Shown here piece by piece: positions 48,774 through 57,857 of a DNA stretch of 64,000 nt. Both the position numbers and the translations under genes were made by a program. The notes beneath the pieces were generated by a model, which worked only from the letters and a program-made list of their open reading frames with translations, was not told where the DNA came from and did no database searches. The number at the start of each line of letters is the position of its first letter. The stretch's first letter is position 1. This DNA is from VAZQ01 sp963807865 (lineage in GTDB: Bacteria > Pseudomonadota > Alphaproteobacteria > Rhizobiales > Xanthobacteraceae), in contig CAWEDK010000012.1 in the NCBI GenBank assembly GCA_963807865.1, positions 124,001 through 188,000 of the forward strand. The letters are read 5' to 3'.

Positions 48774-50786
48774 TCAACCGGCTACCGATCGGCCGACTTT
48801 TTTAAAGACATCGCAATATCTCCTGAAAAACTCCTTATATTTCTGGCGCTTCTTATTCCTTAAGTCATTAAATGGCGCCCTGGTCCATCCAAACCGACGA
48901 AACACATAAGTCAAAGCGAACACCGCCAACATTGATGCGATCGGAATTGCGGGATCTTGGAAGTACGCTGTCAGGCCCAGCGCGGCCACCATAACAACAT
49001 TAAGATATGAATTTCGCCCGAGTCCGTTGGCCGCGACAAATGACGTTACGGGGTTCACCAACACAACCAGGAGTAAGAACAATAGAGCAATCCCGGAGAG
49101 CTCTCCCCGAGCGTAGGCAAGCATCAATGCGACATAAGCCGTCAATTGCAATAACACATAGGTAAGCAAGTAATTTATGACGACGGAGAACCCCCTATGG
49201 TCGTCGTAAATCTTGCCAATCATTTCCTTTACACCCTCGACCTTATACGGTCCTTTCTGCCTAAATTTGAAAGCCGCATTTGGAAATATAAAGTGCGTCA
49301 CCAGATCCCTTATACTCCGGCAATCCGAAAGTCGCGAAGGTATTTTCAATAATCTCGCGACATCATCGGTATAAAACCCATAGTGGACTAAATGATCGGT
49401 GCGACCATCTGTGTCCAAGAGGTGATAATAACGGTCATATTTTTGAATTCTCTGCTCGAGATTTTCATGAATTTCACGATGGAAGCTGGGGTCGGCGATT
49501 AGTTTGTGCGCAAACAGGCACTGCATTTCAATGATGTTGTTCAACCCGCCCGTCGTCGGCCTCGTATATCCAATAAAGTAAATGTTGCTCAATTCCTTGG
49601 GAACAACTCCCATGAAAGTATTACGATAGACATATTCGTATTTTCGTTTTGGGGCGTCTGCGCGGTCAACAATGATGTCGGGTAGATTGGGGATCTCGTA
49701 ATCCGCATCGACAATATGATCACATTTGACCACGTTGTCCTTCCACCGAATGGTGCACTCCTCCCGGTCAATGATCGTTTCATGTTTAGGCCACAGCTCG
49801 ACCAACCCCTGCTCGAGAAAAAACGCTATATCATTGAGCAGATATCCTTCGCTTATGGATTGATTCAGCGCCTCGTTGTCGAACAACGTCTGATACGAAT
49901 CGATCGGCCAGTATTTTATAGCAATTATGCCATTTGGCACCGGACTGCGGTGGAGATTCCTACGCTTTAGACTGAAGCGAAAATGTCAAATCGCCAGTGG
50001 CTGCTTGGAGTAGACATGGTCGATTGGAAGCCCGAACAGTTTTTGACATAGTAAGACAAATTCCAGACCACCCGAAATCATTTTACGATAGAGAAAGTAC
50101 GATACTCGGCGCATGTTGTGGAATTCGAACTGGTCCAGCGTGTATGAAATGTTGTCATAAAATGAAAGCTTGTCTAGCAGCATGAACCCGTTCGTGATCA
50201 ACACGATGCGATTGTTGTATGGGATCAACTTCGAGATCATCAGGTTGACGGAGTCCCCCATTGCCGTAATCGCGACCGTCTTGTTCTTTGCAGACGCGTA
50301 ATCAAATTCGTTGAGCAGTTAATTCATTCGTCTCCTGAAGGCCGTCGCACAAACCAAGTGCTTAGCCGCAAACACTCGACCGCCCTTCGTACGCACGGTC
50401 GAGTGGGAGGCGTGATTTTCCACCGAGGTGACCCAGTCGTTGATCACCTTTGAATTGTACTCGGCCAAGTACTTTTTGATGAAAGCTTGGTACTCCTTCA
50501 CGGGCAGGTAGCGATCCTTGCTGTCCCTGTTGACGAGCTCAAATGAATAGAGACTGGTATGCATGCTGCTGACCATATCGAAGTCCAATCGCGCATGCTT
50601 TTCCAGCTTGTCCCAGATGCTCTCTCCGCTGGAAATCACGACGTAGTCGATGCCATCCCGTTCGAGTTCCCGAAGCAGCGGAATGACCGAGAACCCGAAG
50701 CCAATGATCAAGACCTCCGTCGAGGTGATTTTATCGCTGGATTCTTCGCGATCGATCGATCCATTTGCGTCGTTTTTTCCTTGCAT
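48774..50786 (-). pseudogene. FAD-dependent monooxygenase-like protein with C-terminal membrane domain, two in-frame stops
   Basis: One reading frame runs for about 671 codons and is interrupted only by TAA at 50321-50319 and TGA at 49988-49986; the three pieces stay in phase and are each well preserved. Piece 1 has the FAD-binding strand EVLIIGFGFSVIPLLREL (GFGFSV in place of the usual GAGPSG) and the ending LVCATAF. Piece 2 has a second dinucleotide-type segment. Piece 3 has GYTRPTTGGLNNIIEMQCL, as in flavin monooxygenases, then two to four hydrophobic helices (VVINYLLTYVLLQLTAYVAL; ALLFLLLVVLVNPV). Base composition is clearly AT-richer than its surroundings, which suggests horizontal origin. 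A single-stop recoding explanation is unlikely with two different stops. Confidence 0.75.
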
Positions 50787-50967
50787 GGCTCTAGCCCTTG
50801 AACTCTATGAACTTTTTAGTCGGTCAGGTACGGCCTGACCACAGTGAGACTGCTCGCGCCGGGTACCCCAATCGTGCCTCAGTAGCGGAGTAAACTACCA
50901 CTGACCATCGTCATATCTGAAAGCTAAATCCTGCATGGAATTGAGCTTAATGTCCCGCAGCTAGGGG

Positions 50968-51400
50968 ATGTCCGACGACTTTATTTTTGTTTCGGGCGAT
51001 GAGGTCGAGGACGTGAAACGCGGGGCCGCGCCTGTACGGATGCATCGCGTGGCGGGCGCCGATCTCGATGGCGCGCCAGAATTCATCTGCCAGGTCGAGA
51101 TAGACCATACCGTCTTGCTCGGCGAGCCGTACCGAGACCTGAGGCTCGGGCCCATCGAACTGCGCTTGCGCCTCCAGACACTCAGCACAGCACTAAGCGA
51201 TGATGGTGCGGGGGCATCCCAGGTTCGCTCGTAGTATTGCGGCCGTAACCAAGCAAGAAGCCGTTTGCTGCGCAGCGGCCACTTCTCGCGGTGGCCATCG
51301 ATCATCAAATCCGCAAACGGATCCGTCGCTCGTGTGAAAGAGCCTGGCGGCGCTTGCCACCTTGAGCAGCACATCGGTACTCATTCCGCTAGGCTGCTCT
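50968..51400 (-). pseudogene. Frameshifted remnant of a Rhizobiales mobile-element hypothetical protein
   Basis: Three frames in succession give one recognisable conserved hypothetical: MSTDVLLKVASAARLFHT, then DPFADLMIDGHREKWPLRSK and YYERTWDAPA, then LEAQAQFDGPEPQVSVRLAE and VYLDLADEFWRAIEI. This protein, as I know it, accompanies phage- or plasmid-type primase and recombination genes. The end after EIGA departs from the family. At least two indels are needed, the second at GTCTGGAG. Confidence 0.6.
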
Positions 51401-51781
51401 GAACACGGGCTTTGATCCTGGCGCCGACCTTGGTGACGTGCCACCACGCCAATTGCCTTTGGTGAGCGCTTGTTGCGACAGTTTGAACGGCTTCGAGAAC
51501 TCTTCACGCAGGACGGTCACCGGGGTGAGCAGGAGGGAAATCAGCCACTTTCAAATCTCCTTGGTGGTAATCGACGATTTCGACGTTATAGGCGTCGCCG
51601 CTTCGCCAACAAATGCAGACCCGCCACTGATCGTTGATCCCAATGCTATTTTGTCCCTTGCGATCTCTGGAGAGCGCTCCAGCCGGTTTCCGGGTGGGAT
51701 ACTGAGCGCATCGGGGCTGCGGGCATTCTGAATCTTCGTCAATTTGCGGTTCGCCACCTTTATGATGTCGAACGTGACGCG

Positions 51782-52282
51782 TTAGCTTGGCAGCCGGGGC
51801 TGCCCGGCCCGTATCCTAACAACCTGCACCGCCGCAGGTTCGGTTTGCTCGATCAGCCGGGTCTGCCCCCAGAGCTTGCGCGCGACCTCGAGCGGATCGA
51901 TGCCGGTTGCCTTCCACCAGCCCAGCTCGTTGCCGACCCGGTGCAAGGCGCGATGATGGCTGCGGCAGAGCGGCACGGCGAATTCGTCGCTGACCTTGCG
52001 GCCGAGCGCGCGCTGCTGGGCAAACCGCAGGTGGTGCGGGTCGGAGGGCGTGCGGGCGCAGACCAGGCAGGGCTGCTGGGCGACGAACCGCAGGTGCTCC
52101 TTGTTGCGGTGGCGCTTGGGCTCGGAGAGTGCGAGCACGCTCTTGTCGATGCCTGGCGAGGCGATTCGATGCGACACGGCCACGGACTGGTCGAGCGCTA
52201 CCCAATTCCTTCCGGCGCCGTCTCGTTGGGACTGTCCGCCAATCTCTTCGGAGTTCTGGCTCTGGCTCGTGACCTTTAGCAC
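51782..52282 (-). CDS. HNH/DUF968-like zinc-binding protein
   Basis: GTG start at 52282 overlaps the last codons of the ERF gene. The central segment CLVCARTPSDPHHLRFAQ and VPLCRSHHRALHR shows the CxxC...HH...CxxHH pattern of HNH-type nucleases (DUF968-like). About 166 residues. It belongs to a recombination module with ERF and YqaJ homologues, typical of phage and integrative elements. It appears intact, unlike its upstream neighbours. Confidence 0.7.
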   Translation of the reverse strand: MLKVTSQSQNSEEIGGQSQRDGAGRNWVALDQSVAVSHRIASPGIDKSVLALSEPKRHRNKEHLRFVAQQPCLVCARTPSDPHHLRFAQQRALGRKVSDEFAVPLCRSHHRALHRVGNELGWWKATGIDPLEVARKLWGQTRLIEQTEPAAVQVVRIRAGQPRLPS

Positions 52283-53112
52283 TTCTTCGCCCTTCGGACT
52301 GACGGCTGTTCCGCCTCGGCGTCTGCCGCTTCGCTGAGTTCGGTCAGTCTGCGCTCGAAGGCTTGCTCGACCGCCTGGGCATCGGGGACACGCAGGGTAT
52401 TCTTCGCACTGGAGGGACTTGCGCGCCCAGTCCGTGGCCTGCTCGGCTGAAGAGATGGCGACGAGCTCACCCAGGAGCCGGTCTCGCAGCTCGCTCGACT
52501 GGTTGGGACAAGGATGACAGGCTGCGTTGACCTACCCCCCGGGCGTCCGCGGCGATCGTAGCCGTCGCCGTGCCCAGGATGCGAATTGTTGAACGGGATC
52601 GGCTCCGATGCCGTCCGGACCCGCAAAACCGTTCCCTGCCCCGTTTGCCGGGCTCGGCGACTGAGGAGCCGTCTTGGTCCTGGAGGTCGGGCGCGTCGAG
52701 GTCGTCCTCGCCGGCAATGCCGACCAGCGTGAACAGCGCGTACCGGCGGGCATAGGTCAGCGCGGCTCCCATGCGGCGCGGACTGGCCAGGTCGCTGATC
52801 GGACAGACCGGCCAATCCGAGGCGATCCATTCGCCCGAAGCATGGACCAGCATGGTGGTCAGGTTGACCAACCCGCCAGCCTGATCGACCGCGGTGGTCT
52901 GGACGGTGGCGATCTCGTGCTGCCGCTAGGGTCTTGCGCACGATGTCGAGGCCGCTGGCCAGCGACGCATAGCGGAAGGTGCGCTCCTCCCCCTCGCCTG
53001 CCCGCCCGGTTGGAATGGTGGCGGTCAGCGACTTCTCGGGATTGACCAGTTCGGCCTGCGCCTTGGCCAAGGCGCAGCCCAGCGCCGCGACCGAGTCACT
53101 GGATCGCGGCAT
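52276..53112 (-). pseudogene. ERF-family single-strand annealing protein (frameshifted)
   Basis: The start MPRSSDSVAALGCALAKAQA at 53112 and ERTFRYASLASGLDIVRKTL match ERF proteins, which anneal single-stranded DNA in phage recombination. Near 52925 the frame changes to EIATVQTTAVDQAGG, NLTTMLVHASGEWIAS and MGAALTYARRYALFTLVGI with GEDDLDAPD, and it changes again before the end, SAKNTLRVPDAQAVEQAFER. Three or more indels are needed. The gene overlaps both the YqaJ gene upstream and the HNH gene downstream. Confidence 0.72.
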
Positions 53113-53912
53113 GGGCGACCTCCTCCGGGGCGATCGATGACATCGAAGCTGACGGCGCCGGACTTGGAGCGTTTGGCCCGCACCCCATGGCCGATCGCCT
53201 CCTTGACGTCCTCCGGCATCAGCGCCTTGAGTTCGGTCTTGGCCTGCTCGTGCTCCAGGTAGGCTTGCCGGGTGCGGCGGAACACGCCGGCGAATTCCGC
53301 CCAGCTGTTGGAGGCCGTCATGTCGACGATGCGGATCGCTTCGATGCGGGCCCGCGGCGATTCGGAATAGGTCGGATGCGGCGGCTCGCCCGACTGCACG
53401 CAGCGCCAGAACTTCTTCTCGGCTGCCACCAGGATGCTGAGGTAGAGCGGGTCCATCGGAATGGTGATCTCGACCCACTTGCCGCCGCCGGTGATGATCG
53501 ACAGCACCGCCGACCGGGCGTGGGTGACCCACATGTTGTGCTGGACCTGGGCCATGTGCTTTTCGGCCGCTGCCTCCTCGGCGAACGACCAGGGCAGCAT
53601 GAACTTGGCCTCGAACACCGCCCCACTCCCCTCCACCATCCCGTCGAGGGTGGCGGCCATCCAGGAAATGGCCGAATGCTTGACCCGGCGCTGCACCTCC
53701 ACGACCTTCCGGCCGCTGTTGCGCTCGTACCAGAGCCGGTTGAGCTCCTCGGTGGCGGTGCCGAGCTGCACGATCAGGTTGCCGGACAGGTCCTCCGGGT
53801 CGATCTCGCCTCGCTTTTCCCGCCAGAGGCGGATCAGGGCGCCTCGTCGCCTCCCATGATGATCCGGGCGTCGGAGCCGCCGATGAAGGAGCGTCGATCA
53901 ATGATTTTCTTG
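53096..53912 (-). pseudogene. YqaJ-type viral exonuclease (frameshifted twice)
   Basis: YqaJ/lambda-exonuclease family. The beginning IIDRRSFIGGSDARIIMGGD continues, after one base is dropped in GCGCCCTG, as LIRLWREKRGEIDPEDLSGN and VQLGTATEELNRLWYERNSG. The central catalytic region includes FEAKFMLPWS and HMAQVQHNMWVT, where E and K correspond to the nuclease ExK. After SFDVIDRP one more base dropped in the CCCC run gives EEVAHAAIQ and a stop at 53096, which overlaps the ERF start as expected. Both breaks lie in C-runs, so sequence error is a real possibility. The exact start is unclear. Confidence 0.75.
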
Positions 53913-53992
53913 TACCCACTGGTAGTCTCCCATATGGCGAACTGCTTGCGCGCGGTATCTTCGCCTCCACGCGCGCCGCTTCAAATGATCCT

Positions 53993-54019
53993 TTTTGGAT
54001 CATACGAAATGATCCAAAA
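53993..54019. promoter_or_regulatory. 11-bp inverted repeat, probable operator of the recombination module
   Basis: TTTTGGATCAT and ATGATCCAAAA form perfect arms around a 5-base spacer. A further AATGATCC half-site lies just before (53984-53991). The position is about 80-100 bases upstream of the YqaJ gene, where a phage-type repressor would bind. Confidence 0.55.
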
Positions 54020-54027
54020 GAGATCAA

Positions 54028-54688
54028 GGAAAATCTGCATGGTTACAGTCGAACAGATTTGAGGAGCGCTGGGGACTATGCTGGGCTTGGTCTCAAGTCA
54101 GAAGCTCGCTAACCGCGCTGAACTTTCAGCTTCCTACCATGAAGCAGGATTAGAAACAGGGGTCGGCCCACGGTGGCGCATGACTGAAGCCAGAAACCGA
54201 GTTTAACGCGCTCTTGAAACAGGCGGATGCACATTCATCTCGGAGAACGGTGGATGGCGCAGGCGTACGTCTGCGAAAATAGGAAAAGCAGAGCCGCGCA
54301 CGCATTAAAGAGGCCTCGCCGATCGCAACGTCGGACCTAAGCACGCACAACGCGACGGTCGTTGACGCATCGATTTAGTCCTGCACTGATTTGAGTGAAA
54401 CTTCGGCTGACGATCGAGGACAATGGACGAGCTTTCCACGCACACGACTCTGGTCAGTCGTTCATCGGGACTTCACGGCGATAAACGGGACCTTCGCGGG
54501 ATGCGAGAGCGATTTGCGCTGCTCGACGGGAGAGCGAATGGTCGAATTCTTCGCTTGGCACGGGCACCGCCCCGTTCGCGCGGCCACGGCCGACCATTGA
54601 AAACGGTGCCGGCGCCGGCACCGTTCCTTTGGAGTAAAAAAGCCGGCACCGACCACTTTTGCCTCCTAGTGCGATGCCGACACTAGGT
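54028..54688. other. 660-base stretch without a supported gene
   Basis: Short open frames are present on both strands, none with a recognisable product. It holds the perfect palindrome at 54602-54625. It probably marks old integration or deletion debris beyond the recombination module. Confidence 0.45.
54602..54625. repeat. 24-bp perfect palindrome
   Basis: AACGGTGCCGGC followed at once by its reverse complement GCCGGCACCGTT, with no spacer. The half-site GCCGGCACC recurs 22 bases downstream after a run of six A. It could be a terminator stem or a protein-binding palindrome. Confidence 0.6.
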
Positions 54689-54901
54689 TCAGCTTAGCAT
54701 GGAGATGATCGCTTGAATTTGGTCGGATGCCACCGCCAACAAGCCATCGTAAGTCGTCTGCCCCTCCGCCGCGGCCTTCAAGATGCATTCCGCCATCTGG
54801 GCTTTGATTTCCTGCGCCGCTGGACCCAGCGGAATCTTGGTCATCACGTCATCGAGCACAGCGCGCATCACCTGGATCAGCTCGGGGCTATAAGCGGCCA
54901 T
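54689..54901 (-). CDS. Conserved small helical protein
   Basis: A 70-residue protein starting MAAYSPELIQVMRAVLDDVM with a second helix rich in Ala/Glu (AQEIKAQMAECILKAAAEG) and ending DQIQAIISMLS. No signal peptide or membrane segment. Regular amphipathic pattern and good coding character make it real; I recall similar short proteins in Bradyrhizobium but no function. It has AGGAAAATCC close before its ATG. Confidence 0.65.
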   Translation of the reverse strand: MAAYSPELIQVMRAVLDDVMTKIPLGPAAQEIKAQMAECILKAAAEGQTTYDGLLAVASDQIQAIISMLS

Positions 54902-55219
54902 GGATTTTCCTCCGACCAGTCGCCTCCATCCGGAAGGCTACTGCATGGGTGCCTCCGGGCTACACACATGGCCGTGAGCTTCATTAAATCTGGGGGACCG
55001 AAATTTCTTCCGTGGCGGAAAAATCTCCCCGTGAGATCGCCTGTGGTGCCGCCCCTCTGCAGCGCTCGGGAAGTTAGGCCTGTCCTTCCCGACCCAGCCG
55101 CAAATGCGAGCGCGTCGGCAACCGCGTGCTCGCGGTCGCCGGCTCGTCCTAGCGGCGCGACCTGGCAACATCAATACGTTCGGACTCATTTTGCTGACCG
55201 AGACACCGGCTTCCGACAC
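54902..55219. other. Gap between small protein gene and truncated UDP-glucose dehydrogenase
   Basis: About 320 bases with no supported gene or structured element. Confidence 0.4.
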
Positions 55220-55890
55220 TCACTCTGCCGCTTCAGAGTGGCCGGGAAAACCAACAATATCGGACTGCTGGCTCGCCGAAGCAGTCCGCTGGCCAGATGA
55301 CCGAATGTCGGGCCGGCCTATGCCTTCAAAGCGGAAACCAGCCCGAGCCAGTTCCTCCGGCTGATACACGTTCTTGAGATCGATCAGGACGGATGCCGCC
55401 ATGATTGTTTTCAAGCGCTCGAGATCCAGCGCTCGGAACTGCTCCCATTCGGTCACGATCACGAGCGCATGCGCACCTTCAGCAGCGTCATAAGGGCCGT
55501 CACAAAAGGTGATCGCTGGAAGCATGGCCTTCGCCTGCGCCATTCCGGCAGGATCGAAAGCCCGAATGGATGCGCCGAAATCCTCAAGTGCCGTGATCAG
55601 CGCCATGGACGGCGCTTCGCGCATATCGTCGGTGTTCAGCTTGAAGGTCAGCCCGAGCACCGCGATCGTCTTACCGCGGATTTCGCCATCGAGCGCGGCC
55701 ACGACCTTGCGCGCCATCGCGCGCTTGCGCTGTTCGTTGACAGCGACGACCGTCTCGACGATGCGGAGCGGAACACCGTAGTCCTGCCCGGTCTTCACCA
55801 GCGCAAGCGTGTCCTTGGGCAAGCATGACCCGCCATAGCCCGGACCCGCATGGAGAAATTTCTTGCCGATCCGGTTGTCGAGCCCGATCG
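55220..55890 (-). pseudogene. UDP-glucose 6-dehydrogenase, C-terminal half only
   Basis: From about 55890 the frame matches UDP-glucose dehydrogenase from IGLDNRIGKKFLHAGPGYGG, with the catalytic cysteine in GGSCLPKDT, to the C-terminal Rossmann domain (IAVLGLTFKLNTDDMREAPS). The N-terminal NAD-binding domain of about 200 residues is missing; upstream sequence is unrelated and abuts the ABC solute-binding protein gene. The cut marks a rearrangement junction. The enzyme cannot be active as it stands, although the remaining part is well preserved, so the event is recent. Confidence 0.85.
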
Positions 55891-55957
55891 GCAAAGCGGA
55901 GGCCGCCCAGCGATACAAGACCGCGCTCGGTCGGGCGGCTGCGATCCTCGCTGCGCG

Positions 55958-56941
55958 TCATTTGACGACGTAGGGCTTGATCTCTTCGGCGAAGTACTTT
56001 TCCGCCGACGGCTTCGACTTCAACTCGCCGCTCGCGGCCATCATGTCGACGACCGCCTGCCACTTGTCGGCCTTCACCTTGTAGTCCCAACTGATCATCG
56101 GCATGTCCTTCACGAGATCGGCCGGCAGGCCCGTATAGGCCACGACCTCGGCCCGCGCGCGCTGCGGATCCGCCATCATAAACTCGATCGATTCCTTGAT
56201 CGCTTCGTTGAAGCGGCTCACCGTGCTCTTGTTGGCGTTGATGAAGGTCGACTTGGCGAACCAGGCTCCGAGCGGCTGCTCCGGAATGGATTCCACATAG
56301 TCCCAAGCGATCACGCGGCCGAGGCCGGAGGCGATAAGCTGCGTGGTGTAGGGATCGACGGTGTTGATCGCATCGACCTGCTTCGACCGCAGCGCGTCGA
56401 CCTGGCTGGGGAATGGAATCTCCACAAGTTGCAGCTTGCTGAGATCGACGCCCGCCCGCTTGAACAGGGTCTGCATCGCGACGGTCTTCTGGCTGTGCAG
56501 GCCGGACACGGCGATCTTCTTGCCGGCAAGGTCGCTCAGCGACTGGTAAGGCGAATCCTTGAGGACCTGGACTGAGCCGGAATCTGGCCCCTTGGCCTTC
56601 GCCACTTCGTTCTGGGAAATCGCCAGTAGGTCGAAGCCACGCTCGACCGCGGTCATCGCCGTTCCCGGAATGGACAGGATGATGTCGACGGAGCCGCCGC
56701 GGTGTGCGGCGACCGCCTCGTTTCCGGTGCGGAATTCGATCAGCGTAACGTCGAGGCCACGGCTCTTGAACATCCCGCGTTCCTTGGCGGTCCACGGGTT
56801 GGTCAAGGATGCCATCTTCAGAACGCCGACCTTGAGCGGGGCGGGTTTGGCGTCCTGCGCAGATGCCAGCGACACGTGGCCAAGCAACAGTCCCGCCGCG
56901 ATGGCCAGGACTCCGGCTGCGCGCATTCCAAGACTTTTCAT
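55958..56941 (-). CDS. ABC transporter substrate-binding protein, NMT1/SsuA-like
   Basis: Signal peptide to about residue 28 (AGVLAIAAGLLLGHVSLASA, then QDAKP). The mature protein is of the NMT1/TauA/SsuA type: KVGVLKMASLTNPWTAKERG, DIILSIPGTAMTAVERGFDLL and LAGKKIAVSGLHS. It binds a small organic solute in the periplasm for import. About 327 residues, normal length. It follows the deacetylase gene by about 70 bases on the same strand and is probably the last gene of the operon. Together with the second binding protein at the other end it gives the operon two solute-binding proteins. Confidence 0.88.
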   Translation of the reverse strand: MKSLGMRAAGVLAIAAGLLLGHVSLASAQDAKPAPLKVGVLKMASLTNPWTAKERGMFKSRGLDVTLIEFRTGNEAVAAHRGGSVDIILSIPGTAMTAVERGFDLLAISQNEVAKAKGPDSGSVQVLKDSPYQSLSDLAGKKIAVSGLHSQKTVAMQTLFKRAGVDLSKLQLVEIPFPSQVDALRSKQVDAINTVDPYTTQLIASGLGRVIAWDYVESIPEQPLGAWFAKSTFINANKSTVSRFNEAIKESIEFMMADPQRARAEVVAYTGLPADLVKDMPMISWDYKVKADKWQAVVDMMAASGELKSKPSAEKYFAEEIKPYVVK

Positions 56942-57013
56942 AACGATGTTCTCCAGATGATGGATTGAAAGACCAAGGCGGCAAAGACCGCACCTGCGGA
57001 ATAGATACGGCGT

Positions 57014-57857
57014 TCAGCCTCCCGTGGCCTGGCGATAGGCGTCGATGATTTCCGAGCCGGTGGCGAACCACACCTTCTCGTGCCCGGCGATGTATTGCAG
57101 GGCGCGATCCAGATACCGGATGCGATGAGGAGACCCGATCAGAAATGGATGCAACGCGATGCTCATCACCCGCGGGCTGCGCTCCGCCCTCCTCATAAAG
57201 CACATCGAACGCGTCGCAGATGCGCTGATGGAAATCGCGGATACTGATCGACGGCGCATTGAACAGCGGCATGTCGTTCAGCTCGATCGAATATGGGATG
57301 CTGTAGAGCCCGTTGTTCATGCGGTACGGCAGGTCGTCATTGACCCAGTCGCAGGTGTATTCGACGCCATGCTTGCGCAGAAGATCGAGCGTGTTCCAGG
57401 TCTCGGTCAGGCCCGGTCCGAGCCAGCCCCGCATGGATTGCCCATATTGCGCAATGACCGCGCGGGTGGCCGCAATCTCGGCATCCTCCTCGGGTTCGGG
57501 CATCCCGGTCAGCATGACCGAATTGGTCAGGCCGTGCCCCATGAACTCCCACTTCAACCGAACGCACTCTTCCATGATACGCGGATAGAATTTTCCAACC
57601 TCGCCGTTGAGCGCGACAGTTCCGCGCACGCCATGCTTGCTCAACACCTCCATCACGCGCCAGATGCCGACGCGATTGCCGTAGTCGCGCCGGGAGTAAT
57701 TGCGGATGTCCGGCGCACCGGGTCCGAGTTCGAGATGGAAGTGCTCGATGTTGGGGATGACCCAGACTGCGATACGCGCGCCATTCGGCCATTGAAATGG
57801 CGGATGATCGATGAGCGCACGGTATGGAAAGGACTTGAACGGGTCAGACGTTTTCAT
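57014..57857 (-). CDS. PuuE-like polysaccharide deacetylase family protein (frameshifted near 57185)
   Basis: NodB-fold amidohydrolase of the group that includes allantoinase PuuE. Typical segments are WPNGARIAVWVIPNIEHFHL, RRDYGNRVGIWRVMEVLSKH, KWEFMGHGLTNS, GWLGPGLTETWNTLDLL and CDWVNDDLPYRMNN. The frame then slips after FDVLYEEG; the next frame continues RVMSIALHPFLIGSPHRIRY and HEKVWFATGSEIIDAYRQAT. Corrected length is about 281 residues, normal for the group. Its ATG overlaps the stop of the flavin oxidoreductase by 4 bases (ATGA). Substrates in this group include allantoin and other small amides, so a nitrogen-compound catabolic role is likely. Confidence 0.82.

Noticed and set aside
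49986..49988. TGA in the monooxygenase gene as selenocysteine or programmed readthrough
   Set aside because: A second, different stop (TAA) interrupts the same frame, and no SECIS-like element or conserved redox context is visible.
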